Shown piece by piece: positions 7,947 to 15,970 of a stretch of 64,000 nt of DNA (the first letter of the stretch is position 1; each line of letters begins with the position of its first letter). The notes below the pieces were generated by a model, which saw only the letters and a program-made list of their open reading frames with translations, did no database searches and had not been told where the DNA came from. Both the position numbers and the translations under genes were made by a program. Source of the stretch: Streptomyces acidiscabies (lineage in GTDB: Bacteria; Actinomycetota; Actinomycetes; Streptomycetales; Streptomycetaceae); the NCBI RefSeq assembly GCF_020010905.1, contig NZ_JAGJBY010000002.1:3162001-3226000 (forward strand). Reading direction: 5' to 3'.

Positions 7947-8879
7947 TCACAGGCGGCCCTCGAACCAGTCGATCGTCCTCGCCAGGCCGTCCGCCCGGGT
8001 CACCCGGGGTTCCCACGCCAGCGCGCCCTTCGCCGCGGTGATGTCGGGCAGCCTGCGTTCCGGATCGTCCTGCGGGCGCCCGATGAACTCGACGTGAGAA
8101 GGCGAACCTGTGAGGTGTATGACCTCTTTGGCCAGGTCGAGCATGCTCACCTCCTCGGGGTTCCCCAGGTTCAGCGGGCCGCTGCCGTCGCTCTTCGCGA
8201 ACTGGAAAATTCCTTCGACGATGTCGTCGACGTAGCACAGCGATCGCGTCTGCGAGCCGTCGCCCGCGACCGTCAGAGGCTCTTTGCCCAGCGCCTGCCT
8301 GATGAACGTGGGAACCGCACGGCCGTCGAACAACCGCATCCTCGGTCCGAAGCAGTTGAAGATGCGGACGATCCCGGCGTTCGTGTCACGATGGCGGCGG
8401 AATGCCATCGTCAGAGCCTCACCGAAGCGCTTCGCCTCGTCATAGACGGATCTGGGCCCGATGGGGTTGACATTGCCCCAGTAGGATTCGGGCTGCGGGT
8501 GGACAGCCGGATCCCCGTAAACCTCCGAGGTCGAGGCGAGAACGAAACGGGCATTCATCGACATCGCCAGGTTCAGCGCGTTGAGAGTTCCCAGAGAGCC
8601 CGCGCCGAGTGTTTCCACGGGAAAGCGCAGGTAGTCGATCGGGCTGGCCGGAGATGCCAGATGGATGACCACCGAGACGGCTTCGGGACTGTCGAAGGGG
8701 ACGGTGACGTCGTGCTCGATCACTTCGAGGGCGGGATTGTTTTCGTGCGCACCGATGTTCTCCCGGCTTCCGGTGAGGAAGTTGTCGATACAGACGACCC
8801 GGTGGCCCGTTTCCAGATAGCGTTCCACCAGGTGGGATCCGATGAATCCCGCACCACCGGTGATCAGTATGTTTTCCAT
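7947..8879 (-). CDS. NAD-dependent sugar-nucleotide decarboxylase/epimerase, UDP-xylose synthase-like
   Basis: Extended short-chain dehydrogenase, 310 residues. The Rossmann motif TGGAGFIGSHL is at the N-terminus. The catalytic region STSEVYGD and the block NPIGPRSVYDEAKRFGE (Tyr-x3-Lys) with IVRIFNCFGPRM match UDP-glucuronate decarboxylases, which make UDP-xylose, better than dTDP-glucose dehydratases. It should supply an activated pentose to one of the two glycosyltransferases next door. Its ATG is immediately preceded by the stop of the GT4-like gene, so the two are co-transcribed. The exact sugar (xylose, or another product of this fold) is inferred. Confidence 0.8.
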   Translation of the reverse strand: MENILITGGAGFIGSHLVERYLETGHRVVCIDNFLTGSRENIGAHENNPALEVIEHDVTVPFDSPEAVSVVIHLASPASPIDYLRFPVETLGAGSLGTLNALNLAMSMNARFVLASTSEVYGDPAVHPQPESYWGNVNPIGPRSVYDEAKRFGEALTMAFRRHRDTNAGIVRIFNCFGPRMRLFDGRAVPTFIRQALGKEPLTVAGDGSQTRSLCYVDDIVEGIFQFAKSDGSGPLNLGNPEEVSMLDLAKEVIHLTGSPSHVEFIGRPQDDPERRLPDITAAKGALAWEPRVTRADGLARTIDWFEGRL

Positions 8880-10040
8880 TCAGGATTCCATCATCCGCAA
8901 GAATTGTTCCGCGACCGCGGCGGGCGTATAGGAAGCGGTCTGCGACGGTCCATGGCGTGAGGCCGTGTGATAGCCGTCATGGTCGTCGAGAAGGCCGGTC
9001 GTGGCGTCCCACAGCGTGCGCATGTGCCGTGCCACCGAGGGCATGTGCGCCGCCGGCCCCGTCAGTACCGGGAGGCTCTCCTCCCCGGTGGATGTGACAT
9101 CCACCGTGCGCCCACCGGGTCCGGCCAGCACGGGCAGGTGTCCCATCCGGAACCCGAGCACGGGAGTGCCCACGGACAGCGCTTCGGCGGCGACGTTGCA
9201 GAAGGACTCGGGTGCGGTCGAAGGCACCACCGCCACCGCCGCACCCGCGAAGAACGACTGGACCTCGTTCCAGGGCAGCGGCGGCAGCAGCTCCACGGCG
9301 TCGAGGGCGTCGGCCAGCTCGGAACACTCGCGCAGATACGCGTCCTGCAACCCCGGCGAGATCTCGAATCCCGCTTTCGCCAGCACGATCTGCACCGGAC
9401 GGTTCAGCTCCGGCGGGACGCACCGCAACAGGTCGGCGACACCTTTCGCGGGGTCGGCACGTGCCACCACACGGACGGGGCCCGTACGGCGGAGCTCTTC
9501 GCGCCGGGCACGGGCCGGCGGATCCTCCTTGCACAGAAGCGCGTTGGGCAGCGTCCTCCAGGTACTGGAGTCGATCCCGGCGCGCGCCGCCTCCTCGACC
9601 ATGAAGGGGCTCACGGTGATGACCGCGTCGGGCTTGTGCGCGAGGCTCTGGTGCATCCCGTCGTCCGTGCGCGGGAAATGCACCATCAGCGCGGTCCGCG
9701 CCGACCGGGGCGCCGGACCGAGGAACCCCAGACCCGATACGGCGTCTCCCCAGACGACGATGTCCGTCTCGTGGTCCTCGAGGATCTGCCGGACCTCCTG
9801 CCCGATCGTCGCGGTGTCGGCGAGCAGCGCCGGGATCTCCTCGTACGGAACAGGACGGGGGAACGTCACCGAGGTCAGGTGGACGACGTCCGGGTCGGTG
9901 ACGGCGTGCCGCGAGCCTGCGGCGACCACGATCGTGCGGTGTCCGAGCTCACGCAGCCCGGCAGCCAGCGAGGCCAGGGAACGTTCGATCCCCGCCGGCT
10001 CGTCCGAGTGGTACGGAAGCATGACAAGTGCGATGTTCAC
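8880..10040 (-). CDS. Glycosyltransferase, GT4-like
   Basis: A GT-B fold glycosyltransferase of 386 residues. The N-terminal half has the LPYHSDEPAGIERSLASLAA acceptor-side start, and the C-terminal half carries the donor-binding E-x7-E block within PESFCNVAAEALSVGTPV. The GTG at 10040 follows AAGGAG at 7 bases and is preferred over an in-frame ATG further upstream that lacks a site. Stop and start with the UDP-xylose synthase-like gene are adjacent. Inferred role: one of two sugar additions to the deazapurine core or to the first sugar. Divergent from the GT8-like gene at 10223. Confidence 0.82.
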   Translation of the reverse strand: MNIALVMLPYHSDEPAGIERSLASLAAGLRELGHRTIVVAAGSRHAVTDPDVVHLTSVTFPRPVPYEEIPALLADTATIGQEVRQILEDHETDIVVWGDAVSGLGFLGPAPRSARTALMVHFPRTDDGMHQSLAHKPDAVITVSPFMVEEAARAGIDSSTWRTLPNALLCKEDPPARARREELRRTGPVRVVARADPAKGVADLLRCVPPELNRPVQIVLAKAGFEISPGLQDAYLRECSELADALDAVELLPPLPWNEVQSFFAGAAVAVVPSTAPESFCNVAAEALSVGTPVLGFRMGHLPVLAGPGGRTVDVTSTGEESLPVLTGPAAHMPSVARHMRTLWDATTGLLDDHDGYHTASRHGPSQTASYTPAAVAEQFLRMMES

Positions 10041-10222
10041 AGGTCCACTCCTTGCACGGAAGTGCAATTCTCGCTTCGAATATCTCCGCCCGATCCGATG
10101 AATGCATCACGGTCGCCACCGATAGATTTACCGGACTCCCGCGAAGGAGTTGTAGCGGACCTTTCGGCTGCTTACCATGCAAGCATCCGCCACCATCCAC
10201 CGATTTCGTTGCAGGAGGTCCG
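10041..10222. promoter_or_regulatory. Divergent promoter region between the two glycosyltransferase genes
   Basis: These 182 bases separate two outward-facing genes and are more AT-rich than the surroundings (for example around 10068-10135). GCAGGAGG at 10211-10218 is the ribosome binding site of the GT8-like gene and AAGGAG (minus strand, 10053-10048) that of the GT4-like gene. Promoters for both operons must lie here; no clear operator was identified. Confidence 0.45.
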
Positions 10223-11113
10223 GTGAGCACCAGTACGAGCGGAGTGGTCCTGTGTTTCGATTCCACCTACACCTGGCCGGCGTGCGTGGCCATGCATTCG
10301 GTCATCCAGACCTGGGAATCCCCTGATCCGCTGAACATCTACTGCCTGTGCAACTCGACTCTCACGCCAGCGGACAGGGCTGCGGTCGAATCGGTGGGAA
10401 AACAGCGGAACACCCGACTGCACATCATCGACATCGACATCTCGGTCCCGGAGATACGCATCGAGCATCTCAGTGCCATGGCTTATGCGCGTGCTGTCGC
10501 CCCGGAGCTGATCGACGCCGAATTCCTGGTGTACATCGATTGTGACGTCATCGCATGCGCCAGTCTGCACACGCTCCTGCGCCCGATAGCGTCGGACTAT
10601 CCGTTGGCGGCAGCACGAGATGTCTACGGGCCTGAACTCGCGGCCCCTCACATCGGCCCCGACCGTTTTCCGTTCGGCCGACGCGCGGGAACCTTTCCCT
10701 ACTTCAACTCCGGAGTCATGGCGATCGACGTGGCCCGATGGCGGAAGCAGAAGATCACGCCGCGCGTCAGGGACCTCATGCGCGATCCGGACTGGCGGCC
10801 CGCACTCGACGACCAGGACACCCTGAACCACGTCCTGGACGGCCGGTTCGAAATGCTCGACCCCCGCTGGAACGTCGTACCGGTCGGCTTCCTCAACCGG
10901 AGTTTCAACTCGACGTCCATACCGGGCGACCGCTATGTGCCCGCCGAGTACCAGCGCGATCTCGAAGAATCGCCCTGGATGGTCCACTACCTCACCGGCC
11001 GGAAGCCATGGCTGGTGGACTACGGCGACGATCCCCTGGGCCACAGGTGGCACGCCGTGGAGACCGAGGTGGCCGGTGTGCTCGGGAGGGTCACGGCGCC
11101 GCGAACCGGGTGA
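10223..11113 (+). CDS. Glycosyltransferase, GT8-like
   Basis: A 296-residue GT-A fold enzyme of the glycosyltransferase 8 type. The metal-binding DxD motif is seen in LVYIDCDVIA, followed by the family blocks FPYFNSGVMAID and DDQDTLNHVL. GT8 enzymes are usually retaining transferases using UDP-glucose, UDP-galactose or related donors. The GTG at 10223 follows AGGAGG. Its 3' end overlaps the convergent queC gene by 23 bases. Together with the GT4-like enzyme it implies a product with two sugars, or one sugar plus a decorated sugar; which enzyme acts first is unknown. Confidence 0.85.
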   Translation: MSTSTSGVVLCFDSTYTWPACVAMHSVIQTWESPDPLNIYCLCNSTLTPADRAAVESVGKQRNTRLHIIDIDISVPEIRIEHLSAMAYARAVAPELIDAEFLVYIDCDVIACASLHTLLRPIASDYPLAAARDVYGPELAAPHIGPDRFPFGRRAGTFPYFNSGVMAIDVARWRKQKITPRVRDLMRDPDWRPALDDQDTLNHVLDGRFEMLDPRWNVVPVGFLNRSFNSTSIPGDRYVPAEYQRDLEESPWMVHYLTGRKPWLVDYGDDPLGHRWHAVETEVAGVLGRVTAPRTG

Positions 11114-11825
11114 CGCTGTCCAGGTACGCGGTGGGATCGGCGACATCCGCCTCCCGGAAGGCTTCGCGCCGTTCGTAACAGGTCCCGCACGTGCCGCAGT
11201 GGATGTCGCCGCCCTTGTAGCACGACCAGCTCAGCTCCAGCGGCGCGCCGAGTCGCGTCCCGTGCAGGGCTATGTCGCGCTTGGACCAGGTCATGAACGG
11301 CGCTTCGATCCGCGGCACGACGAATCCCTCGTTGGCCACCGCCGCCAGGTGGCGCAGGGCGTCGATGAAGGCCGGGCGGCAGTCCGGATAGACGAAGTGG
11401 TCGCCGGCGTGCATGCCGAGCGCCACCGTGTCCGCTCCGCGGGCCACCGCGACCGACAGCGCGATATTGGCCAGTACGGCGTTCCGGTTCGGTACGACCG
11501 TGGCCCGCATGGCATCCTCCGCGAAATGCCCGTCGGGTACGGCGACATCGGCGTCGGTGAGTGCGGAACCGCCCAGCAGCCGTCCGAAGCCCGCGAAGTC
11601 CACCACATGGTGCGTCGCGCCGTAGTGCCGCGCGATCCGGCGGGCCGAGTCGATCTCCTTCCGGTGCCGTTGCCCGTAGTCCACGGTCACCGCGACGAGC
11701 GTGAACCGCAGCGCCGCGTAATGAGCGAGCAGTGTCGTGGAGTCCATCCCTCCGGACAGCACCACGACAGCGGTGAAGGGGTCCCGGCCTGCGTCGTGGT
11801 GCGCTGCGGTGTCCTGGGTGTCCAT
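11091..11825 (-). CDS. queC: 7-cyano-7-deazaguanine (preQ0) synthase QueC
   Basis: ATP-dependent enzyme that turns 7-carboxy-7-deazaguanine and ammonia into preQ0, the nitrile end product of the shared pathway. The PP-loop VVLSGGMDSTTLL lies near residue 20, and the C-terminal zinc site is complete (SCYKGGDIHCGTCGTC). The ATG at 11825 follows AGGAGAGG; an upstream in-frame ATG at 12008 lies inside the neighbouring regulator region and is less likely. At 244 residues it has normal length. It is transcribed separately from queD-queE-folE but completes the same set, so the locus can in principle make preQ0 on its own. Confidence 0.93.
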   Translation of the reverse strand: MDTQDTAAHHDAGRDPFTAVVVLSGGMDSTTLLAHYAALRFTLVAVTVDYGQRHRKEIDSARRIARHYGATHHVVDFAGFGRLLGGSALTDADVAVPDGHFAEDAMRATVVPNRNAVLANIALSVAVARGADTVALGMHAGDHFVYPDCRPAFIDALRHLAAVANEGFVVPRIEAPFMTWSKRDIALHGTRLGAPLELSWSCYKGGDIHCGTCGTCYERREAFREADVADPTAYLDSVTRFAAP

Positions 11826-11980
11826 GGGCCTCTCCTCATGTCCGGGGCGCGGCACCGGGTCCGGCACCACGGCCTGTCGATCCGACGTGCTGACAGCGTT
11901 GTGCTCCCGGCCTCTCGGCACATCACGGTGCACCACCGAAGTATTCGGGCCGGCCCGCCGAAGCGGCGGAGAACCCGGCG

Positions 11981-14794
11981 TCAGGTCCCGCCGACCAGGA
12001 TTTCCCACTGGCCGGGACTGCCGAGGATCTTGCCGAACTCGTTCCGCCCGGAGATACCGAGTTTTCGGTAGGCGCTCGACAGGTGCAGTTCGACGGTGCG
12101 GCGGGTGATGTGCCGGTTGCTCGCGATCCGGTTGTTGGCATGGCCCTGCACGGCGTCGATGAGGATCTGCCGTTCGCGAGGTGTCAGCGAGAGAATGCCC
12201 CGTACCGAGACGTCCGGCGAGGCGCGCCGCTCCAGAGCCACCAGGTGCCGTCGTATCCTCGCGCCGAGATCGCGTGCTCCGCAGTCGGCCGTCAGACGCG
12301 CCGACCGGATCAGTGCGGCGACCGCCTCCTGACGTCTGCCCTGCCGCGACAGCGCGATGCCGAGTTCGGCGGCGGTACGTGCCTTCTCCAGGTCGTCGCC
12401 GCCTTCCAGCAGATCCGCGGCCGACGTCAGCAGCGCTACCGCCTGCGGCCCTTCGGCGAGCGTGCCCAGCACACGCAGCGCCCGTGCCCGTTCGCGTGGC
12501 GAGCCGGTGAGCTCCGCGAACTCCACCTGACGGCGGGCGTGTCGCAGCGCCTCGCCGCGTTGCCCGGTCTGGTCGAGGAGAGCGGCTCCCTCGCTCCGCC
12601 AGCAGATCGTCCCCGGCCCGCGGATGCCCGCCGACCGGTAGCGCCGGACGATCTCGGCGAGTTCGTCACCACCGCCGGTGAGGTCGCCGGCCCGCACCCG
12701 CAGCCGCGCCCGGGCCAGGAGCACATCGGCGTAGTACCACTCGGGGAGCAGGTCGCCGTCGCAGTGATGACGGCGCAGCAGTGCTTGTGCTCCGGCCGGG
12801 TCCCCGAGGTCGAGGTGGAGGTTGGCCAGGACGCCGATCACACCGGTCCGGATCTGGTGGAACGCGGGGCCACCCCGCTCGGTGAGGTCGGTGAGCTGAT
12901 CGGTGAGCAGCCTTTGTGCCGTCGGCAGCCCGCCCGCGGTGCGGTGTCCGACAGCCTCGACGAACCTGACCGCGGCACGCACCCAGCGGGGCAGCCGGGC
13001 GTCGTCGTCGACGAGCAGGCGCCACCGTGCGAGGGCCTCCTCCTGGTATCCGCTGCTGATGAGGACGGTGAGAGCGGCCGGCAGTGCGAACGGATGAAGA
13101 AGAAGGTCGTCGACGGGGTGGTCGAGCGCCTCCCGCGCGCCGCGCAGCGCGGCCTGCGGATCCGTACCCGCCAGGTGCACCGACAGAGCGGCGACCGCCG
13201 CTGCCGCGGGGCCCGGCCACGCGTCGGCCGGCCCGCGCAGGACGCCCGGTTCTCCCGCGCCGGGCCGCGAAGGCAGCGACCGGGCCAGGGCGAGGTAGGC
13301 GTGCGGCCAGTCGTGGAACTCCGTCCCCGCGACAGCGGACCGCACCGCCTCCAGGACGTGACGTTCGTCGTCGCCGAGCCCGGCTTCGCACAGGGCGGCC
13401 CCGATGGTGCCGAGCAGGCGCCGGCGCACCGGTACGTCGGTGGTGCGGCCGAGCATGTCCACCGCACAGCGCAGACCTTCCGCCCGGTCCAGTTCGATCC
13501 GCGCGGCGACGAGTTCGGGTACGACACGGGGCCAGACGTCATCGGCACTCGCGCGGGCCGCTCGTTCCAGGTAACGCACCCGGTCCTCGGCCGTGGTGTC
13601 CACCGACCGGGCCGCCGTGACCAGGAGATCGACGGACCACGCGCTGTCCAGCGGCACTGTCGATGCCACGAGATGGCGGGCCACCCGCTGAGCGGCGTCG
13701 TGGCGCTGATGGAGATACGTGGCAGCGGTCAGATGCGCCGCGTTGCACCTCATCCGCGTCATGGTCCTGAGCAACGCGGTGCCCAGGAGCGGGTGGCGCA
13801 GCGTCACGGCGTGGTCGTCGGTGACAAGACGCATCCGCACCAAGCGGTCGAGTGTCGCCAGCGTGCCCTGGAGCGGCTCCCCGCAGAGGTGCGCTATCAG
13901 GGCCGGGTCGGCTTCGCCGGAACTCGCCGCGATCGCGATGGCTTCGGCCACCGGCCGGGCCCGTGGATCGATCCGGCCGGCCCGGCTCATCATCACGTCG
14001 GCGACCGACGGAAGCACGACGTCCCGAAGGCCGGCCGGACGGCCCACCCGGCCCGGATGTTCGCGGATCCAGTCGCACAGCTCACCGATCAGGAACGGAT
14101 TGCCGGCCGTGATCCGATGACACATGGAGACGAACTCGGTGTCGAACCGCCGGTGCAGCCGGGTGTGCAGCAGGGTCGCCGTCTCCTGCTCGGACAGCCC
14201 GGCCAGGACGGCCGTACGCGCCCCGAGCAGCAGGTCCGCGAGTTCCACCGGCGCGACGGGGGGCTCTCCGCTCCGGGTCGAGGCGATGAGCGTCACCGGT
14301 AGGTGGACCAGGCCCCGTAGCGCGCGCCGCAGGAGGACGATCCCGCCGGGGCCCGCCTGGTCGACATCGTCGAGTGCGATGACCAGCGGAGCGTCGCGGG
14401 TCAGCGCCTCCACCAGCTCCTGGAGACCGGCCGGCCCGGCGTCCTCGGCCTGCCCCGGGGCGCGCCCGGTCCGGACGGTGGACCGGAGCGCCGCGGTGGC
14501 GCGGTCGACGCCGGCGCCGCGACGGTCCGAGGCCAGCCGGAGCAGACCGTCCACGAGCGCCGGGACGAGCCGGTTCGCGTGCCGGGCGCACCCGATACGG
14601 ACCGCCAGGCCGGCGGTGGACGGCAGGGGACCGCACGCCGTGGTGAGCAGGGACGTGCGTCCGATCTTCGGCTCTCCCGTCACCACCCAGCAGGTCAGCC
14701 CGGTTCGCGCACTGTCGCGGCGTGCCGCCAGGAGTTGTGCGAGCAGATCTGCCCGGCCCACGGTGCCACGGTGCCGGGTCCTCGTACCCATCAT
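11981..14794 (-). CDS. LAL-type LuxR-family transcriptional regulator (first)
   Basis: A 937-residue regulator with an N-terminal AAA-type ATPase region, a long TPR-like helical middle, and a C-terminal LuxR helix-turn-helix (SLTPRERQILIDAV... TRRTVELHLSSAYRKLGIS, about 865-925). The P-loop reads GEPKIGRTS, with Arg where Walker A normally has Lys; a DD-type Walker B (LVIALDDVDQA) is present. Such large ATP-binding LuxR proteins are common pathway activators in Streptomyces antibiotic clusters. It lies between queC and the methyltransferase, all on the same strand, and is a likely cluster regulator. Confidence 0.9.
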   Translation of the reverse strand: MMGTRTRHRGTVGRADLLAQLLAARRDSARTGLTCWVVTGEPKIGRTSLLTTACGPLPSTAGLAVRIGCARHANRLVPALVDGLLRLASDRRGAGVDRATAALRSTVRTGRAPGQAEDAGPAGLQELVEALTRDAPLVIALDDVDQAGPGGIVLLRRALRGLVHLPVTLIASTRSGEPPVAPVELADLLLGARTAVLAGLSEQETATLLHTRLHRRFDTEFVSMCHRITAGNPFLIGELCDWIREHPGRVGRPAGLRDVVLPSVADVMMSRAGRIDPRARPVAEAIAIAASSGEADPALIAHLCGEPLQGTLATLDRLVRMRLVTDDHAVTLRHPLLGTALLRTMTRMRCNAAHLTAATYLHQRHDAAQRVARHLVASTVPLDSAWSVDLLVTAARSVDTTAEDRVRYLERAARASADDVWPRVVPELVAARIELDRAEGLRCAVDMLGRTTDVPVRRRLLGTIGAALCEAGLGDDERHVLEAVRSAVAGTEFHDWPHAYLALARSLPSRPGAGEPGVLRGPADAWPGPAAAAVAALSVHLAGTDPQAALRGAREALDHPVDDLLLHPFALPAALTVLISSGYQEEALARWRLLVDDDARLPRWVRAAVRFVEAVGHRTAGGLPTAQRLLTDQLTDLTERGGPAFHQIRTGVIGVLANLHLDLGDPAGAQALLRRHHCDGDLLPEWYYADVLLARARLRVRAGDLTGGGDELAEIVRRYRSAGIRGPGTICWRSEGAALLDQTGQRGEALRHARRQVEFAELTGSPRERARALRVLGTLAEGPQAVALLTSAADLLEGGDDLEKARTAAELGIALSRQGRRQEAVAALIRSARLTADCGARDLGARIRRHLVALERRASPDVSVRGILSLTPRERQILIDAVQGHANNRIASNRHITRRTVELHLSSAYRKLGISGRNEFGKILGSPGQWEILVGGT

Positions 14795-14833
14795 TCGAGT
14801 CCCTCGCGATCGGGGGAAGCCAGCCGGGTGCGG

Positions 14834-15736
14834 TCAGGAGGCGGGGCGCGCGACCAGTGCGATGCCCTGGTCGCCGATCCCGTGCGGCCTGCGACCGAAG
14901 TGGCGGACCAGGGCCGGCTCCAGGGCGGCGCGTATGTCCGCCGCCTTCGGATGCCGTTCGTACCAGAAATTGGTCAGTACGGCTGCCGCTGTCGCGGCCC
15001 GCTCGGACGCTCCCACCTCGTCGAATCGGATCGATGCTTCGGTGCGATGCAGGGAGAAGCGGGAGAATCCGTGCTCGGCCAGCACTCCGGCGGCAGTCGA
15101 CAGCAGGTAGCCGTGGTGGTCGTAAGGCTCGTCGGCGACCGGAATGCAGACCTCGTTGAGGAGGTTCAGGAGTTCGTTTCCCGAGCCGCCGGACATCACT
15201 ATGACTTTCGCGTCCGGATCGCTGGAATCGCAGACCCTGACCATTTCCGCAATGGCTTTTCCTATATCGCTGACATAGGGCAGGACCCAGGCGCAGTACA
15301 CGGCGTCGAACGCCGCGTCCGCGAACGGAAGCAGTTCGGCGCTCCCCTTGAAGACGTCGACGGGCCCGGTGTCGTCCGCTTCCCCACCGATCGACTCGAC
15401 CAGCTGATCATGGGGCTCGACGGCCGTGCACCGCCCGATCCGTGCCGCGACGGCACGGGCCAGCTCACCGCTTCCGCCTCCGACGTCGAGCACCCGCCGA
15501 TTGGCCGCCGTGAGACTTTGTATGAGAGAGATCTCCTCGCCGCGCTCCAGCCGGCCGGCGAAATCCACCCACCCGGCAGCGGTGACCTCACGCGGGCCGC
15601 GATAGTGAACGGGCATCCGGTCTCGCGGGCCCAGAGCGGGGTCCTCAAGAATGTCGGCCAGCGTGAGCGGAACAGGGTCCACCGAATTCCCGGAGTCTTC
15701 TCGACGCGCTGTCGAACAGGACTTTTCTTCCATCAT
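14834..15736 (-). CDS. SAM-dependent class I methyltransferase
   Basis: A 300-residue methyltransferase with SAM-binding motif I VLDVGGGSGELA (about residues 82-93), an acidic end of strand 2 (CTAVEPHDQ), and the Methyltransf_11-like segment LLPFADAAFDAVYCAWVL. Two adjacent ATGs are possible; the first (15736) is used here. In a deazapurine glycoside pathway it could O-methylate a sugar or methylate the base; the sequence does not decide. It is the upstream member of the leftward group with the first LAL regulator and queC, and is divergent from the second LAL regulator. Confidence 0.85.
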   Translation of the reverse strand: MMEEKSCSTARREDSGNSVDPVPLTLADILEDPALGPRDRMPVHYRGPREVTAAGWVDFAGRLERGEEISLIQSLTAANRRVLDVGGGSGELARAVAARIGRCTAVEPHDQLVESIGGEADDTGPVDVFKGSAELLPFADAAFDAVYCAWVLPYVSDIGKAIAEMVRVCDSSDPDAKVIVMSGGSGNELLNLLNEVCIPVADEPYDHHGYLLSTAAGVLAEHGFSRFSLHRTEASIRFDEVGASERAATAAAVLTNFWYERHPKAADIRAALEPALVRHFGRRPHGIGDQGIALVARPAS

Positions 15737-15970
15737 GGAGAACCTGACCTCTCGTGATCTGTCGGGGATCCGTCCGCCTGCGGCGCTGTAGACAGGGGGT
15801 GAAGGTGTGTGCCACGTTTTCCATGGTCGTTTCCGGGCACCCCTGTGCGCTCCGAGTCCGCCGGCCAACCGGAACTCCAGCTTCCTGTGAAGGCGGTGCC
15901 TTCCGCATCGTGGTCGACCACGAGACCAACCACGAGATCGAAGACCGTACCCACACCCCGGGAGGATCCG

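Noticed and set aside
12083..14302. Long plus-strand open frame (739 codons) opposite the first LAL regulator
   Set aside because: Composition is low-complexity Arg/Gly/Pro with no motif, and it is antisense to a well-supported LuxR-type gene; GC-rich codon bias creates such frames.
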